Assembly: GCA_025965895.1 (NCBI GenBank)
Contig: JAOPWC010000125.1
Coordinates: 1 to 34,291 of the forward strand
Length of the DNA: 34,291 bases
Direction: 5' to 3'
Origin: Mycobacterium sp.
Lineage (GTDB): Bacteria; Actinomycetota; Actinomycetes; Mycobacteriales; Mycobacteriaceae
Positions within the stretch are counted from its first letter, which is position 1. Each line of letters begins with the position of its first letter. The position numbers and the translations under genes were made by a program. Of this stretch, positions 16,360 through 23,965 are shown piece by piece. The notes beneath the pieces were generated by a model. The model was not told the DNA's origin. It worked only from the letters and a program-made list of their open reading frames with translations, and did not search any database.

Positions 16360-16833
16360 CTAGTTGTCCAAGAACCGGGCACGCACCTCAGGGGGCGGGC
16401 AGGGGACAGGAGTCATACCTACCGAAAACCCGGTAGCGGATGGCGTCGAACCGGTCGTACAGCCAGTCGCGCAGCCCCGCCGGGATCAGCGGGGCCACCA
16501 GCAGGACCTTGCACGGGCCCCCCAGATAGTCCACTGTGCGTAGGGTCGCCGCCGATCGACTGGTGACGCGCTCGCCGGGTTGACGGGGTTGTCGATGAAT
16601 GCCACCGAGTCGACCGCCGGTAACGACGGGTGGCGCTCGATGATCGCCCGGGCGAAGTCGCTGTCCAGCGCCGCGAAACGCAGCGTGCCATGCCGATCGA
16701 CGGGAAGGATGGTTTGGACCGCCCGGTGGCAGAAACCGCAGACGCCGTCATACAAAAGGACAGGTGAGACTTGAGGCGATGTCGGCGCCGCGCCGTTCAT
16801 CGAGATGTTCGCCAGTGTCTGCTCGTCGGTCAT
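16360..16833 (-). pseudogene. DCC-family (DUF393) thiol-disulfide oxidoreductase-like protein, two frameshifts
   Basis: Start ATG 16833 with AAGGAG 6 nt upstream. The protein opens normally and reaches the DCC signature LLYDGVCGFCHRAVQTIL, then TLRFAALDSDFARAIIERHP. Near 16570 the correct frame shifts: after NPVNPA the family sequence continues in another frame as RTVDYLGGPCKVLLVAPLIP and LRDWLYDRFDAIRYRVFGR. Near 16390, at a run of five G on the plus strand, a second shift is needed to reach EVRARFLDN and the stop at 16360. Two independent indels argue for a true pseudogene, though the second is homopolymer-associated. It probably followed an SDR gene whose tail remains upstream. Confidence 0.72.
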
Positions 16834-16853
16834 CAGCGACTCCTTACCGTGCC

Positions 16854-16985
16854 TCACCGCAAGTAATCCCCATGTGTGCGACTGGTGAAGCCCCCGTCGA
16901 CAGGCAATGTGATTCCGGTGATGCAGCGGCCGGATTTCCGACGGCCAACCGCGCCAGCTCATCCGCCCGCGGGCACAGCCGCGAC
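16854..16985 (-). pseudogene. C-terminal remnant of a short-chain dehydrogenase
   Basis: A minus-strand frame reads GRCITGITLPVDGGFTSRT and then HGDYLR before TGA at 16854-16856. This is the typical last strand and tail of an SDR (ITGxxLPVDGG). Just upstream, in a shifted frame, ADELARLAV matches the helix that precedes it. The rest of the enzyme is gone. It lies 20 nt before the DCC pseudogene, so the two were probably one operon. Confidence 0.6.
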
Positions 16986-17349
16986 CCTTCCCAGACGCGA
17001 AGTAGTCGCCGGCACATCGCACACCGGGACGCGGCCACCGGGACGCGGTCACCGTGACAATCGGCAACTGATCGCCGACGACCAGGCAGCGTGGCTCCGC
17101 CGCGCATCGTCACGTCTCCGGGGCGTCAACGTTCAGCGAATACCGCAGCGCCGGACGCGACCCATCGTGACGTTGCGGAGGCTTAGCTGTTGCGGCTGCG
17201 GTGATTACCGTCTTCGGCCCTCCCTGGCCGCGGGAAGGTCGCGTGACGACGTCGCTGTCGGACGAATAGATCATGGGTGCGCTCTTTGACCCGCGGAGCC
17301 TTGGCTCGCTCAAAGTTCAACGGATCACCTACAGTGCGCAGGCTGATCC
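16986..17349. other. 365-nt intergenic region
   Basis: No intact gene is visible. From ATG 17274 the plus strand reads MGALFDPRSLGSLKV before losing sense. This is reminiscent of the first residues of old-yellow-enzyme-type flavin oxidoreductases, but 15 residues cannot establish it. The rest is featureless in all frames. Confidence 0.3.
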
Positions 17350-19758
17350 TCAGTCAGTGGCCAGTGCCGAAGAATCCTCCAACTGATATCGCCGGGCGAA
17401 CTTCTCGCCCGGAACCAGCCACTGTTCGCCTTTCGTGCCCGTGATCACCCAATCGGACTCCGTGGCGACCTCCGGGCCCTCCAGGGCTTCGATCGCCTCG
17501 CCGTCGCGTGCCGGTCGGGCACGCACGACACCGGTTCGGCGCCAGCGCTTGTCGCTCACGGGTTCATAGGTGGAGCGGAAGATGTCGTCGCGCACCGACC
17601 AGCTGAGGCCGTCGCCATCGGTGACCTCCCAATCGCCCGCGGCTGCCTGCTGAACGTCGCCGGATTCCGTTGTCCAAGACCATGGCTCATCGCGCTGCTC
17701 GGCGGTGACGTCCCCGATGCGCCTGAACCGCTGCCACTGTGGGCGGGACCGGTAGCCCAGTTGACGGAGCGTGTAGAAGGTGTCCGCGAGGTTGGTCAGC
17801 GACCTGCCCAGGGCCTCCTCGTCGTCAATGATCTTGCTCCACGGGACGAGATCCGGACGTGTCTTCTTCTCCTCGTCTCTTTTCGTCTGTCCGGCCGGCG
17901 CGAGACGCCATCCCCAACTGCGGAGGTAATCAGACCAATTGTTGTGTTCGGCTTCTGCCATCGCCATCGCCGCATCGCGGTCAAAGCCGATGGCGCGCAG
18001 GCGTGCTAGCGCACGCTCTACCGGGTTGGTGACGTCCGGGTCAACTGGTGTCGGCGGGCCGGGCACGGCGCCGAAGCTGTCCCAGGTGTGCCCCGCGATC
18101 TGTTCGACCATCGCGAACGCGTTCTGCACGAGCCGTCGATTCGATCCGCGATAGAAGTCGTTGAGTGTGGCCCACGGCTTGCTCGCCTCGTTGGCGGGGG
18201 GGCCGGTTTTCGGCCGGTAGCGTTCGTGGATCAGCATCGCGGCGCGCTCGAACACGTCCTGCGCCTCGTCGGGCTGGGTGTCCATTGCCAGCGCGAACGT
18301 TCGCAGCGCCCCGATGATCGGCGCCACGTCTCCGTCGGTGGATTCAGGCCGTTTGGGGTCCAGCACGAAAATCGGCAGGGTCGGGAACCGGGCCGCCAGT
18401 CGGGTGCCCAGCATCGCGTCGGCCCCGGCGCCTTCGGGTGTCGTCGCGAATACGACCGCGGCGGTGCATGTGCGGGCGCGGACTGCGGCGGTGATCATGG
18501 GTTCCAGCGTCGCCATCGACGGTGGGCTGGTGACAGCGTCGAGCCATGTGTCTGTCGGGGGCAATCCGAGCTGCTGCTGGTGAATCTCGTGATCTTGCCG
18601 ATACTCCTCGGCTTTTGTGCCGACGATCGTCAGCGACGGCAGCGGCGGAGAGCCTGGGGGAGCGTAGTAATCGCGTTCGAGGCGCTGCCGAACGAGATTT
18701 GCGCACAACGCCAATGTCAATGGCGACCCGCCGCACACGATGATCTTTGTGATCTGACCCGTGCCCTCGATTCTGCCGAGCAGTCGGGCGGCGGTCACTT
18801 CGTTGATGCTCACTGAGTCGGCTATCCACCGGGTGTCGGATCGGCCCAGTTGCTGGTTGCGCCAGGACTCGGCTTGCCAGGGGTCGTCGATCCGTACGAC
18901 CAGTGGCAGGCGGCGTGCGGTGTCCGGCGATATGTGTTGATTGATCGCCTTGAGCCGCAGCAGGTTAGCCGATGGACTGGCCGACAGCAGGTACAGCTTG
19001 TCGAGCTTTGTCCATATCGGCAGCGATGCAAGAACATCGAGTTGGCTCAGGTCGATGCCGATGATGCGGGCGCCTTGGCGGCGCAGGTCGGGCGCGTCGG
19101 GCAAAGACCCGGCGGGCACGATCACCGCAAGGCGGCTGCTCTTGTCGAGTGCGCGCGCCACCGCGGGGACCATCGAGCGGGAGTCGTTGTCGACGTCGAC
19201 GATCGCGGTGACCCGCCGAGCGTAGCGGACCCGAGCTCGGTCCAGCTGGGTGGTCAGCAAGGCGACCGCACCCGAGATCACACCCAGATAAATTGCCGAC
19301 ATGCCCGCGACCCGTGCGACCTGCAGCGCGACCGGCGTCACCGCGGGACAAGTTATGCTGCCGCTGAGCTGGTAGTCGGCGATGTTGCCCTTGACCGTGC
19401 CGGCCGCCCACATGATGGCGGTGAACAACGGCGGATGCATGTCGTCGCTACAGCGTGCGAACGACGCGAAGGCCAGCACGGCGCTGGTCACCGCCAGCAG
19501 GGCAATCGTGGCCACTGGAAATGCCCCGGGTCGCTCCGAGATCTGACGCCGGTAGCTGAGGACGCACACCACCGCGATCAAGACGACGACAATGCCGACC
19601 GTCATTGTCGACCAGGGCCGTTGGACACGACCGAACCAGCCCATGGCATGGAAGTTATGCGGAAACGCAGCCATGAAAGCGAGGTAGCCGACCACCACAC
19701 AGACCGCGCCGGTCAGGACACCACGAGTAACAGCCGCAGCCGTTTCCCCCTGCGCCAC
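17350..19758 (-). CDS. Membrane protein with nucleotide-binding-like core, RyR domain and C-terminal PGDYG-like repeats
   Basis: 802 aa from GTG 19758, with GGAGG about 6 nt upstream. About four to five membrane spans fill residues 12-170, with Cys-containing loops between (ARCSDDM, ITCPAV). Residues ~183-480 form a soluble alpha/beta region resembling duplicated Rossmann or TrkA-N units; the second begins ITKIIVCGGSPLTLALCANL. Residues ~505-670 fit the RyR (ryanodine-receptor repeat) family: AMAEAEHNNWSDYLRSWGW, then RPDLVPWSKI and LRQLGYR. Two short repeats near the C-terminus (GDWEVTDGDGLSWSV at ~708 and SDWVITGTKGEQWLVPGEKF at ~768) resemble PGDYG-type elements. Ligand, ion and partners are unknown. 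A ligand-responsive membrane regulator is inference from the architecture. It shares its design with the 568-aa protein at 23966-25672. Confidence 0.75.
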   Translation of the reverse strand: MAQGETAAAVTRGVLTGAVCVVVGYLAFMAAFPHNFHAMGWFGRVQRPWSTMTVGIVVVLIAVVCVLSYRRQISERPGAFPVATIALLAVTSAVLAFASFARCSDDMHPPLFTAIMWAAGTVKGNIADYQLSGSITCPAVTPVALQVARVAGMSAIYLGVISGAVALLTTQLDRARVRYARRVTAIVDVDNDSRSMVPAVARALDKSSRLAVIVPAGSLPDAPDLRRQGARIIGIDLSQLDVLASLPIWTKLDKLYLLSASPSANLLRLKAINQHISPDTARRLPLVVRIDDPWQAESWRNQQLGRSDTRWIADSVSINEVTAARLLGRIEGTGQITKIIVCGGSPLTLALCANLVRQRLERDYYAPPGSPPLPSLTIVGTKAEEYRQDHEIHQQQLGLPPTDTWLDAVTSPPSMATLEPMITAAVRARTCTAAVVFATTPEGAGADAMLGTRLAARFPTLPIFVLDPKRPESTDGDVAPIIGALRTFALAMDTQPDEAQDVFERAAMLIHERYRPKTGPPANEASKPWATLNDFYRGSNRRLVQNAFAMVEQIAGHTWDSFGAVPGPPTPVDPDVTNPVERALARLRAIGFDRDAAMAMAEAEHNNWSDYLRSWGWRLAPAGQTKRDEEKKTRPDLVPWSKIIDDEEALGRSLTNLADTFYTLRQLGYRSRPQWQRFRRIGDVTAEQRDEPWSWTTESGDVQQAAAGDWEVTDGDGLSWSVRDDIFRSTYEPVSDKRWRRTGVVRARPARDGEAIEALEGPEVATESDWVITGTKGEQWLVPGEKFARRYQLEDSSALATD

Positions 19759-19771
19759 GCTGACCTCCGCG

Positions 19772-19899
19772 GCGATCGCTTATCACGGCCGCGGTGACGG
19801 CCGCGTGGACAAGTGTGACACGAACCGTTGCCGCCGCGGACTGGTTCGCCGCCTTTATCGCGCGGTGAACGGTGATCGCATGAACTGATCACTGATCGC
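19772..19899. repeat. GATCGC repeats upstream of the 802-aa RyR gene
   Basis: GCGATCGC (19772-19779) lies 13 nt before the start codon, and TGATCGC occurs at 19873-19879 and 19893-19899, 20 nt apart, flanking a TGATCA palindrome. The copies may be regulatory, but short GATCG words are common in GC-rich DNA, so chance cannot be excluded. Confidence 0.25.
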
Positions 19900-20035
19900 G
19901 GGCTGAGTGAATATTTGGGTGTCCCACCCAACGGTTTAGATAGAGCGGGCGTGTGCCGGCCGGTCGGCATATGTGCACCCGAATGACTCGGAGTCCGCCA
20001 ACTTCCTCGGTCACAATCGGGCCGATTTACCTTGA
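19879..20035 (+). pseudogene. Possible excisionase-like (HTH_17) remnant
   Basis: A plus-strand frame without a start codon reads HELITDRGLSEYLGVPPNGL, very like the first helix-turn-helix of excisionase/AlpA proteins (LSEYLGVP). About 45 nt later another frame gives SAYVHPNDSESANFLGHNRA before a stop at 20033-20035, which could be the wing and last helix. An indel and loss of the middle would be needed. If correct, it is a footprint of an integrating element; no integrase is present nearby. Confidence 0.4.
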
Positions 20036-20075
20036 CGCAGCCACTCCTGAAATCTGCTGAGAGCTGCATATGTGA

Positions 20076-20392
20076 ATGAAGCCGGGCCGGGCATCGACCC
20101 GTTGCCCGACAACGATGATCCGGGCTTGCCCTGCGGCCACGACCGTCGGCATTGCTGGCACCAGTGCATACAGCGGCTACCTGGTCGGCGGGTCGCTGCC
20201 GCGCCCGGAGCTGCTTTGGGTCAGCACCTGTATGCCGCGTTGCGGCGGGCCAGATTGTCGGCGCAGGAGGTAGCAGACCTGGGCCGCGCTGCAGGCGGAT
20301 CGTGTCGACGCGTTTTACGCTGGCAAGACTCCCACCGAGTACCGAGATGGGAACATCCGCAGCCTCAACCACCTAATCGAGCCGCCGCCGCA
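20076..20392 (+). other. Unidentified reading frame interrupted by one TAG
   Basis: From ATG 20076 one frame stays protein-like on both sides of a single TAG at 20271-20273. Before it lies TVGIAGTSAYSGYLVGGSLP; after it lie QTWAALQADRVDAFYAGKTP and TEYRDGNIRSLNHLIEPPP, reaching the 3' end of the PLD gene on the other strand. I do not recognise the family. It is either a gene broken by a nonsense mutation or a fortuitous frame. Confidence 0.3.
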
Positions 20393-21409
20393 CTACTTCT
20401 TTTTCTTATCCTTCCCGTTCGCGTCGTTGCCGTTCAGCGCCAGCTTCTGCGCACTATCCGCATAGCGATCTTGCAGATCCGCGCGCAACCCGTCGTCACT
20501 CAAATCGAGCGCATGGGAATTCTCCCAATCCTGGCGCGCTACATTGTGCAGGCGTTCCGTCACGTCATCCTCGTGGACCTCGATCGCAAGCTCACGCCGT
20601 TCGTCAAAACTCCCCGGCGCGAGATTGATCGACCCGACGATGCCGCGAACACCGTCCGCCAGGATCATTTTCGCGTGCAGCTTGAGATGCTTGAGCGTAT
20701 GGATCTTGGCTCCCACGTCGTCGAGGATGCGCAGGCCGCCAACCCCTTCAAGAAGCTTGTCTGCCTTGAGAGTGTGCGGTGGACGCGCCATGACGTGAAT
20801 CTTCACCCCGCGCCCCGCAGCTCGCACCAGACGCTCAATGATGATGGCATCCTGGTAGCGCTCATTCTGGATGAACAAGAAGTGGTCGGCGCTGTCGATG
20901 AACGCGGCGAGTCGATTCCGCCCGTTGGTGGGACACCAGATGAGGTGCGCGCGTTCCCCCGGATCAAAGCTCTGCCGGCTCCAGTCAGCCTCGAAACAGT
21001 CGATGACCTCCCTGACCTCGAAGTCGCGTGACGTGACCACCGCGTAATCCCGCGTCTCGGTGAAGTTTTCGGTTTCCCAATTCAGCGACTCGACAAATGC
21101 CTGTGCGTCATCGACCACCATGGACTTCTCGTGGGTCAGTTCGAAAGCCGGGTTGCTGTCAAGAACGTCCACGCCGGCCTCGGTCAGCGTGGCGCGGGTC
21201 TCCTCGTTGTCCGCTTCACCGTCGCGCCGAGCGGGATTCAGCATCACCCGGACCTTCACGCCACGCTGTTGGGCCCTGATTACGGCGCTCAGCAGCTCGG
21301 GATGAGAGAAGACGAACATCTTGATCCGCAGCGACCTCGTCGCCCCGTTGATTGCGTCGAGCACGGGGCGAGCGGAGTCGTCAGGCAGGATAATCAAGGA
21401 GCGGGACAT
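20393..21409 (-). CDS. Phospholipase D-like protein with two HKD motifs
   Basis: 338 aa from ATG 21409, preceded by GGGAGG. Two complete catalytic motifs are present: H93-E-K95-S-M-V-V-D100 followed by SLNWETENFTE, and H245-A-K247-M-I-L-A-D252 followed by GSINLAPGSFDERRE. The overall length is shorter than cardiolipin synthases and there is no membrane span, so it is probably cytosolic. PLD-superfamily enzymes act on phospholipids, nucleic acids or other phosphodiesters; the sequence does not say which. A strongly basic tail (GNDANGKDKKKK) could contact lipid or nucleic acid. The gene begins 33 nt after the ABC transporter stop on the same strand, so the two are very likely cotranscribed. Confidence 0.85.
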   Translation of the reverse strand: MSRSLIILPDDSARPVLDAINGATRSLRIKMFVFSHPELLSAVIRAQQRGVKVRVMLNPARRDGEADNEETRATLTEAGVDVLDSNPAFELTHEKSMVVDDAQAFVESLNWETENFTETRDYAVVTSRDFEVREVIDCFEADWSRQSFDPGERAHLIWCPTNGRNRLAAFIDSADHFLFIQNERYQDAIIIERLVRAAGRGVKIHVMARPPHTLKADKLLEGVGGLRILDDVGAKIHTLKHLKLHAKMILADGVRGIVGSINLAPGSFDERRELAIEVHEDDVTERLHNVARQDWENSHALDLSDDGLRADLQDRYADSAQKLALNGNDANGKDKKKK

Positions 21410-21442
21410 CTGACCTCCCAGGGGTAGCGAGTTGGCGGCGGT

Positions 21443-23224
21443 TCACGCCGACTCCTGTTGGTACTGGATGCGGTGCAGCTCGGCGTAGACGCCGTTGCGC
21501 GCCAGCAGCTGCTGATGGGTACCCTGTTCTGCCACCACGCCGTCTTTGAGCACGACGATGTTGTTCGCGTCGCGGATGGTGCTCAGCCGGTGGGCGATGG
21601 TGATGACGGTCCGGCCGTCCATCAGCCGCTCCAGAGCCTCCATCACCAGCTTCTCGGATTCGACGTCGAGCGCTGCGGTAGGTTCGTCGAGAATCAGGAT
21701 CGGGTTGTTGCGAATCAGGGCGCGGGCGATCCCGATGCGTTGGCGCTGGCCGCCGGAGAGCGTGAGACCTCGCTCGCCCACGGGGCTGTCATAGCCGTGC
21801 GGCATGCGGATGATGAACTCATGTGCGTTGGCGAGCTTGGCCGCCTCAATGATTTCCTCCTCGGTGGCGCCGGGGCGCCCGAACGCGATGTTGTCGCGCA
21901 CGGTTCCCCGGAAGAGCACCGTGTCCTGCAGCACGAAGCTGATCTGGTTGCGCAGCCCATGAAGCTTGAGGTCCCGGATATCCACGCCGTCGATCTTGAT
22001 GCTGCCGGCATTGGAGTCATAGAACCGCGGGATGAGGCTGACCACAGTGGACTTGCCGCTTCCGGTGGCGCCGACAATCCCAACTAGCTGCCCCGGCTCA
22101 ATGGCGAAATTGACGTCGCGCAGCACCGGGGTGTCGGCGTCGTAATTAAAGGCCACGTTCTCGAAGCCGATGTGACCGTGGAACGGCTGCGGATCTGCCG
22201 CGTCAGGCCGCTCGGGAATGATGGTGTCGGTGTCGAGGATCGCCCGGATCCGCTCCGCCCCCACCGACACTTGGGCGATCTGATTCGTCATGGTCGCGAG
22301 ATCCTGCACGGGCTTGAAGAACTTGCCCAGATAGGAGATGAAAACCACGAGCGCGCCCGTCGTCCATGCTTGCGCGAGGATGAGCTGTGATCCCCGCCAG
22401 AGCACGAAGCCTGTGCACAACGCGACGATAAGGCCCACTATCGGCGAGAGGATCGATTTCACCCGCCGGGCCTTCAGCGCTGCCTCGACGGACTGTTTGC
22501 CGACCTGTCCCAGTTGCTGCTCCTCTAGGTCCTCTCGCTCGAATGCCTGCACCACTTCCACCGACTGCAGACCCTGCTCCAGGGTGGCGACGATATCGGC
22601 CTGGCGTATGCGCACCTCGTGTGTGGCGATCTTGACCGCTTTCTTGATGCGGAACACAAACAAGAGCAGGAAAGGAGTCACCGAGATAGCGATCAGCGCG
22701 AAATCCCATCTGAGCGCAAACATCAGGCCCACCATCCCGACGATCGTGAACATGTCGATCACCATGTCGAGGGTGGATCCGGAGGCAAAGTCCTGGATCG
22801 TGTCCACGTCGTCGGTGATGGTGCTGAGAATGACCCCGACCTGGTGGGTGTCGTAATAGCTGAGTGAAAGGCGTTGCAGGTGATGGTATGTCCGCATTCG
22901 CAGGTCATAGGCGACCCACTGGCCGACAGTCTCGGTGTAGTAGTTGGCGATGTAACCGGCGATGCCACCTGCGACGGCGATCATCGCAGTAATGAGCGCC
23001 GCCAGCAGCGCGATGTTCACTCTGCCGTCGCCGCCCACGATCGGTAACAGATCCTTGAGCCAGTGCGGAAGAGGTTTGGGCTTGCTTGGGACGACGTTGT
23101 CGATGATGATCTTGAGCGGCCAGGGCCCGGCCAGGCTCATGGCCGTCTGTACCAGCATGGCCGCCAGGATGATCGCGAGGAAGCCGTGGTATGGCCGGAG
23201 CAGTTCACGAATCAGGCGCACCAT
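21443..23224 (-). CDS. ABC exporter half-transporter (permease-ATPase fusion)
   Basis: 593 aa from ATG 23224, preceded by GGAGGG. The N-terminal transmembrane domain has about six helices (first at residues 14-33, last near 282-300), typical of type IV exporters (MsbA/LmrA-like). The nucleotide-binding domain has Walker A GATGSGKST (385-393), Q-loop Q433, signature LSGGQ (489-493), Walker B ILILDEP (509-515) and switch H545, all intact. It would act as a homodimer or pair with another half. The substrate is unknown; lipids and drugs are common for the group. It is followed by the PLD gene in an apparent operon, which hints at a lipid-related substrate, but this is inference. Confidence 0.92.
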   Translation of the reverse strand: MVRLIRELLRPYHGFLAIILAAMLVQTAMSLAGPWPLKIIIDNVVPSKPKPLPHWLKDLLPIVGGDGRVNIALLAALITAMIAVAGGIAGYIANYYTETVGQWVAYDLRMRTYHHLQRLSLSYYDTHQVGVILSTITDDVDTIQDFASGSTLDMVIDMFTIVGMVGLMFALRWDFALIAISVTPFLLLFVFRIKKAVKIATHEVRIRQADIVATLEQGLQSVEVVQAFEREDLEEQQLGQVGKQSVEAALKARRVKSILSPIVGLIVALCTGFVLWRGSQLILAQAWTTGALVVFISYLGKFFKPVQDLATMTNQIAQVSVGAERIRAILDTDTIIPERPDAADPQPFHGHIGFENVAFNYDADTPVLRDVNFAIEPGQLVGIVGATGSGKSTVVSLIPRFYDSNAGSIKIDGVDIRDLKLHGLRNQISFVLQDTVLFRGTVRDNIAFGRPGATEEEIIEAAKLANAHEFIIRMPHGYDSPVGERGLTLSGGQRQRIGIARALIRNNPILILDEPTAALDVESEKLVMEALERLMDGRTVITIAHRLSTIRDANNIVVLKDGVVAEQGTHQQLLARNGVYAELHRIQYQQESA

Positions 23225-23965
23225 AGCCGTCTTCCCTCCGTGGGGACATTTAGCTTGTGGGAAACGTTTAGCGTATCGTCACCTGGCCTCATCCCGCGCT
23301 GCAATTCAGCCAGATTCAATGTTTGCCGCCTCTTTGCCGGCACGCGGAGGATTATTCCAGCGAAGATGATTCGACGACCGGCAGCCTGACGCGGCGGCCG
23401 AAAGCGGAGTTCTCGCCTCGTGCCACCCCGCGCCGGACACCGACGCCCTGCGCTTCAGGTACGGCCGTTCGACAGCGCAAATATCGGCAGCGGCGTGGCG
23501 GAGAACGATATCAGCCGGAGTTAGCCACGCCCACGACACCGATCTCCGCAACGTGCTCGCGTGGGTCAACGTCGCGCTGTCGCTGATGGGCTTGCCCGCC
23601 CGAAACGTTGACTTGGTGGGGGTTTCACCGCCAACCGCCCGATCCGGCGGCCATTTTCACCGGCTGCCGTTAGGCGTCGTCGCCGGTAATCGAGGCGAAC
23701 GGATGCGGCAGTACATTTGCTGCGGCGGTGTGGAATCGCTGGAGCAGCCGACTCCATCGTTGGTCCGGTCCCGCCGATGACACATCTGACCCTTGAGGCG
23801 ACGATCGACCAGCCGGGGGGCCGCAGAGATTAATTCTCGTGGGGCCGTCCTTTCCCGGACCCGTGGCGTGCCAGCGCTCTATTGTCGAGGCAAACAGGTG
23901 AGCAAGTAATTATGCACAGACGTAAATTGCTGGGGACGCCTCGCATCATCATGAGCAGCTGTGGA
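23225..23965. other. 740-nt region upstream of the ABC gene, no assignable gene
   Basis: It should contain the promoter of the ABC-PLD operon. A plus-strand frame near 23520-23780 contains AHDTDLRNVLAWVNVALSLM and GLPARNVDLVGVS, which look like protein but lack a start signal and match nothing I know. A minus-strand frame at 23306-23569 is a likely shadow. No repeats stand out. Confidence 0.35.

Noticed and set aside
18850..19797. 315-codon plus-strand frame opposite the 802-aa RyR protein
   Set aside because: Composition is typical of a shadow (His/Arg/Gly/Asp-rich) and it runs antisense to an intact multidomain gene.
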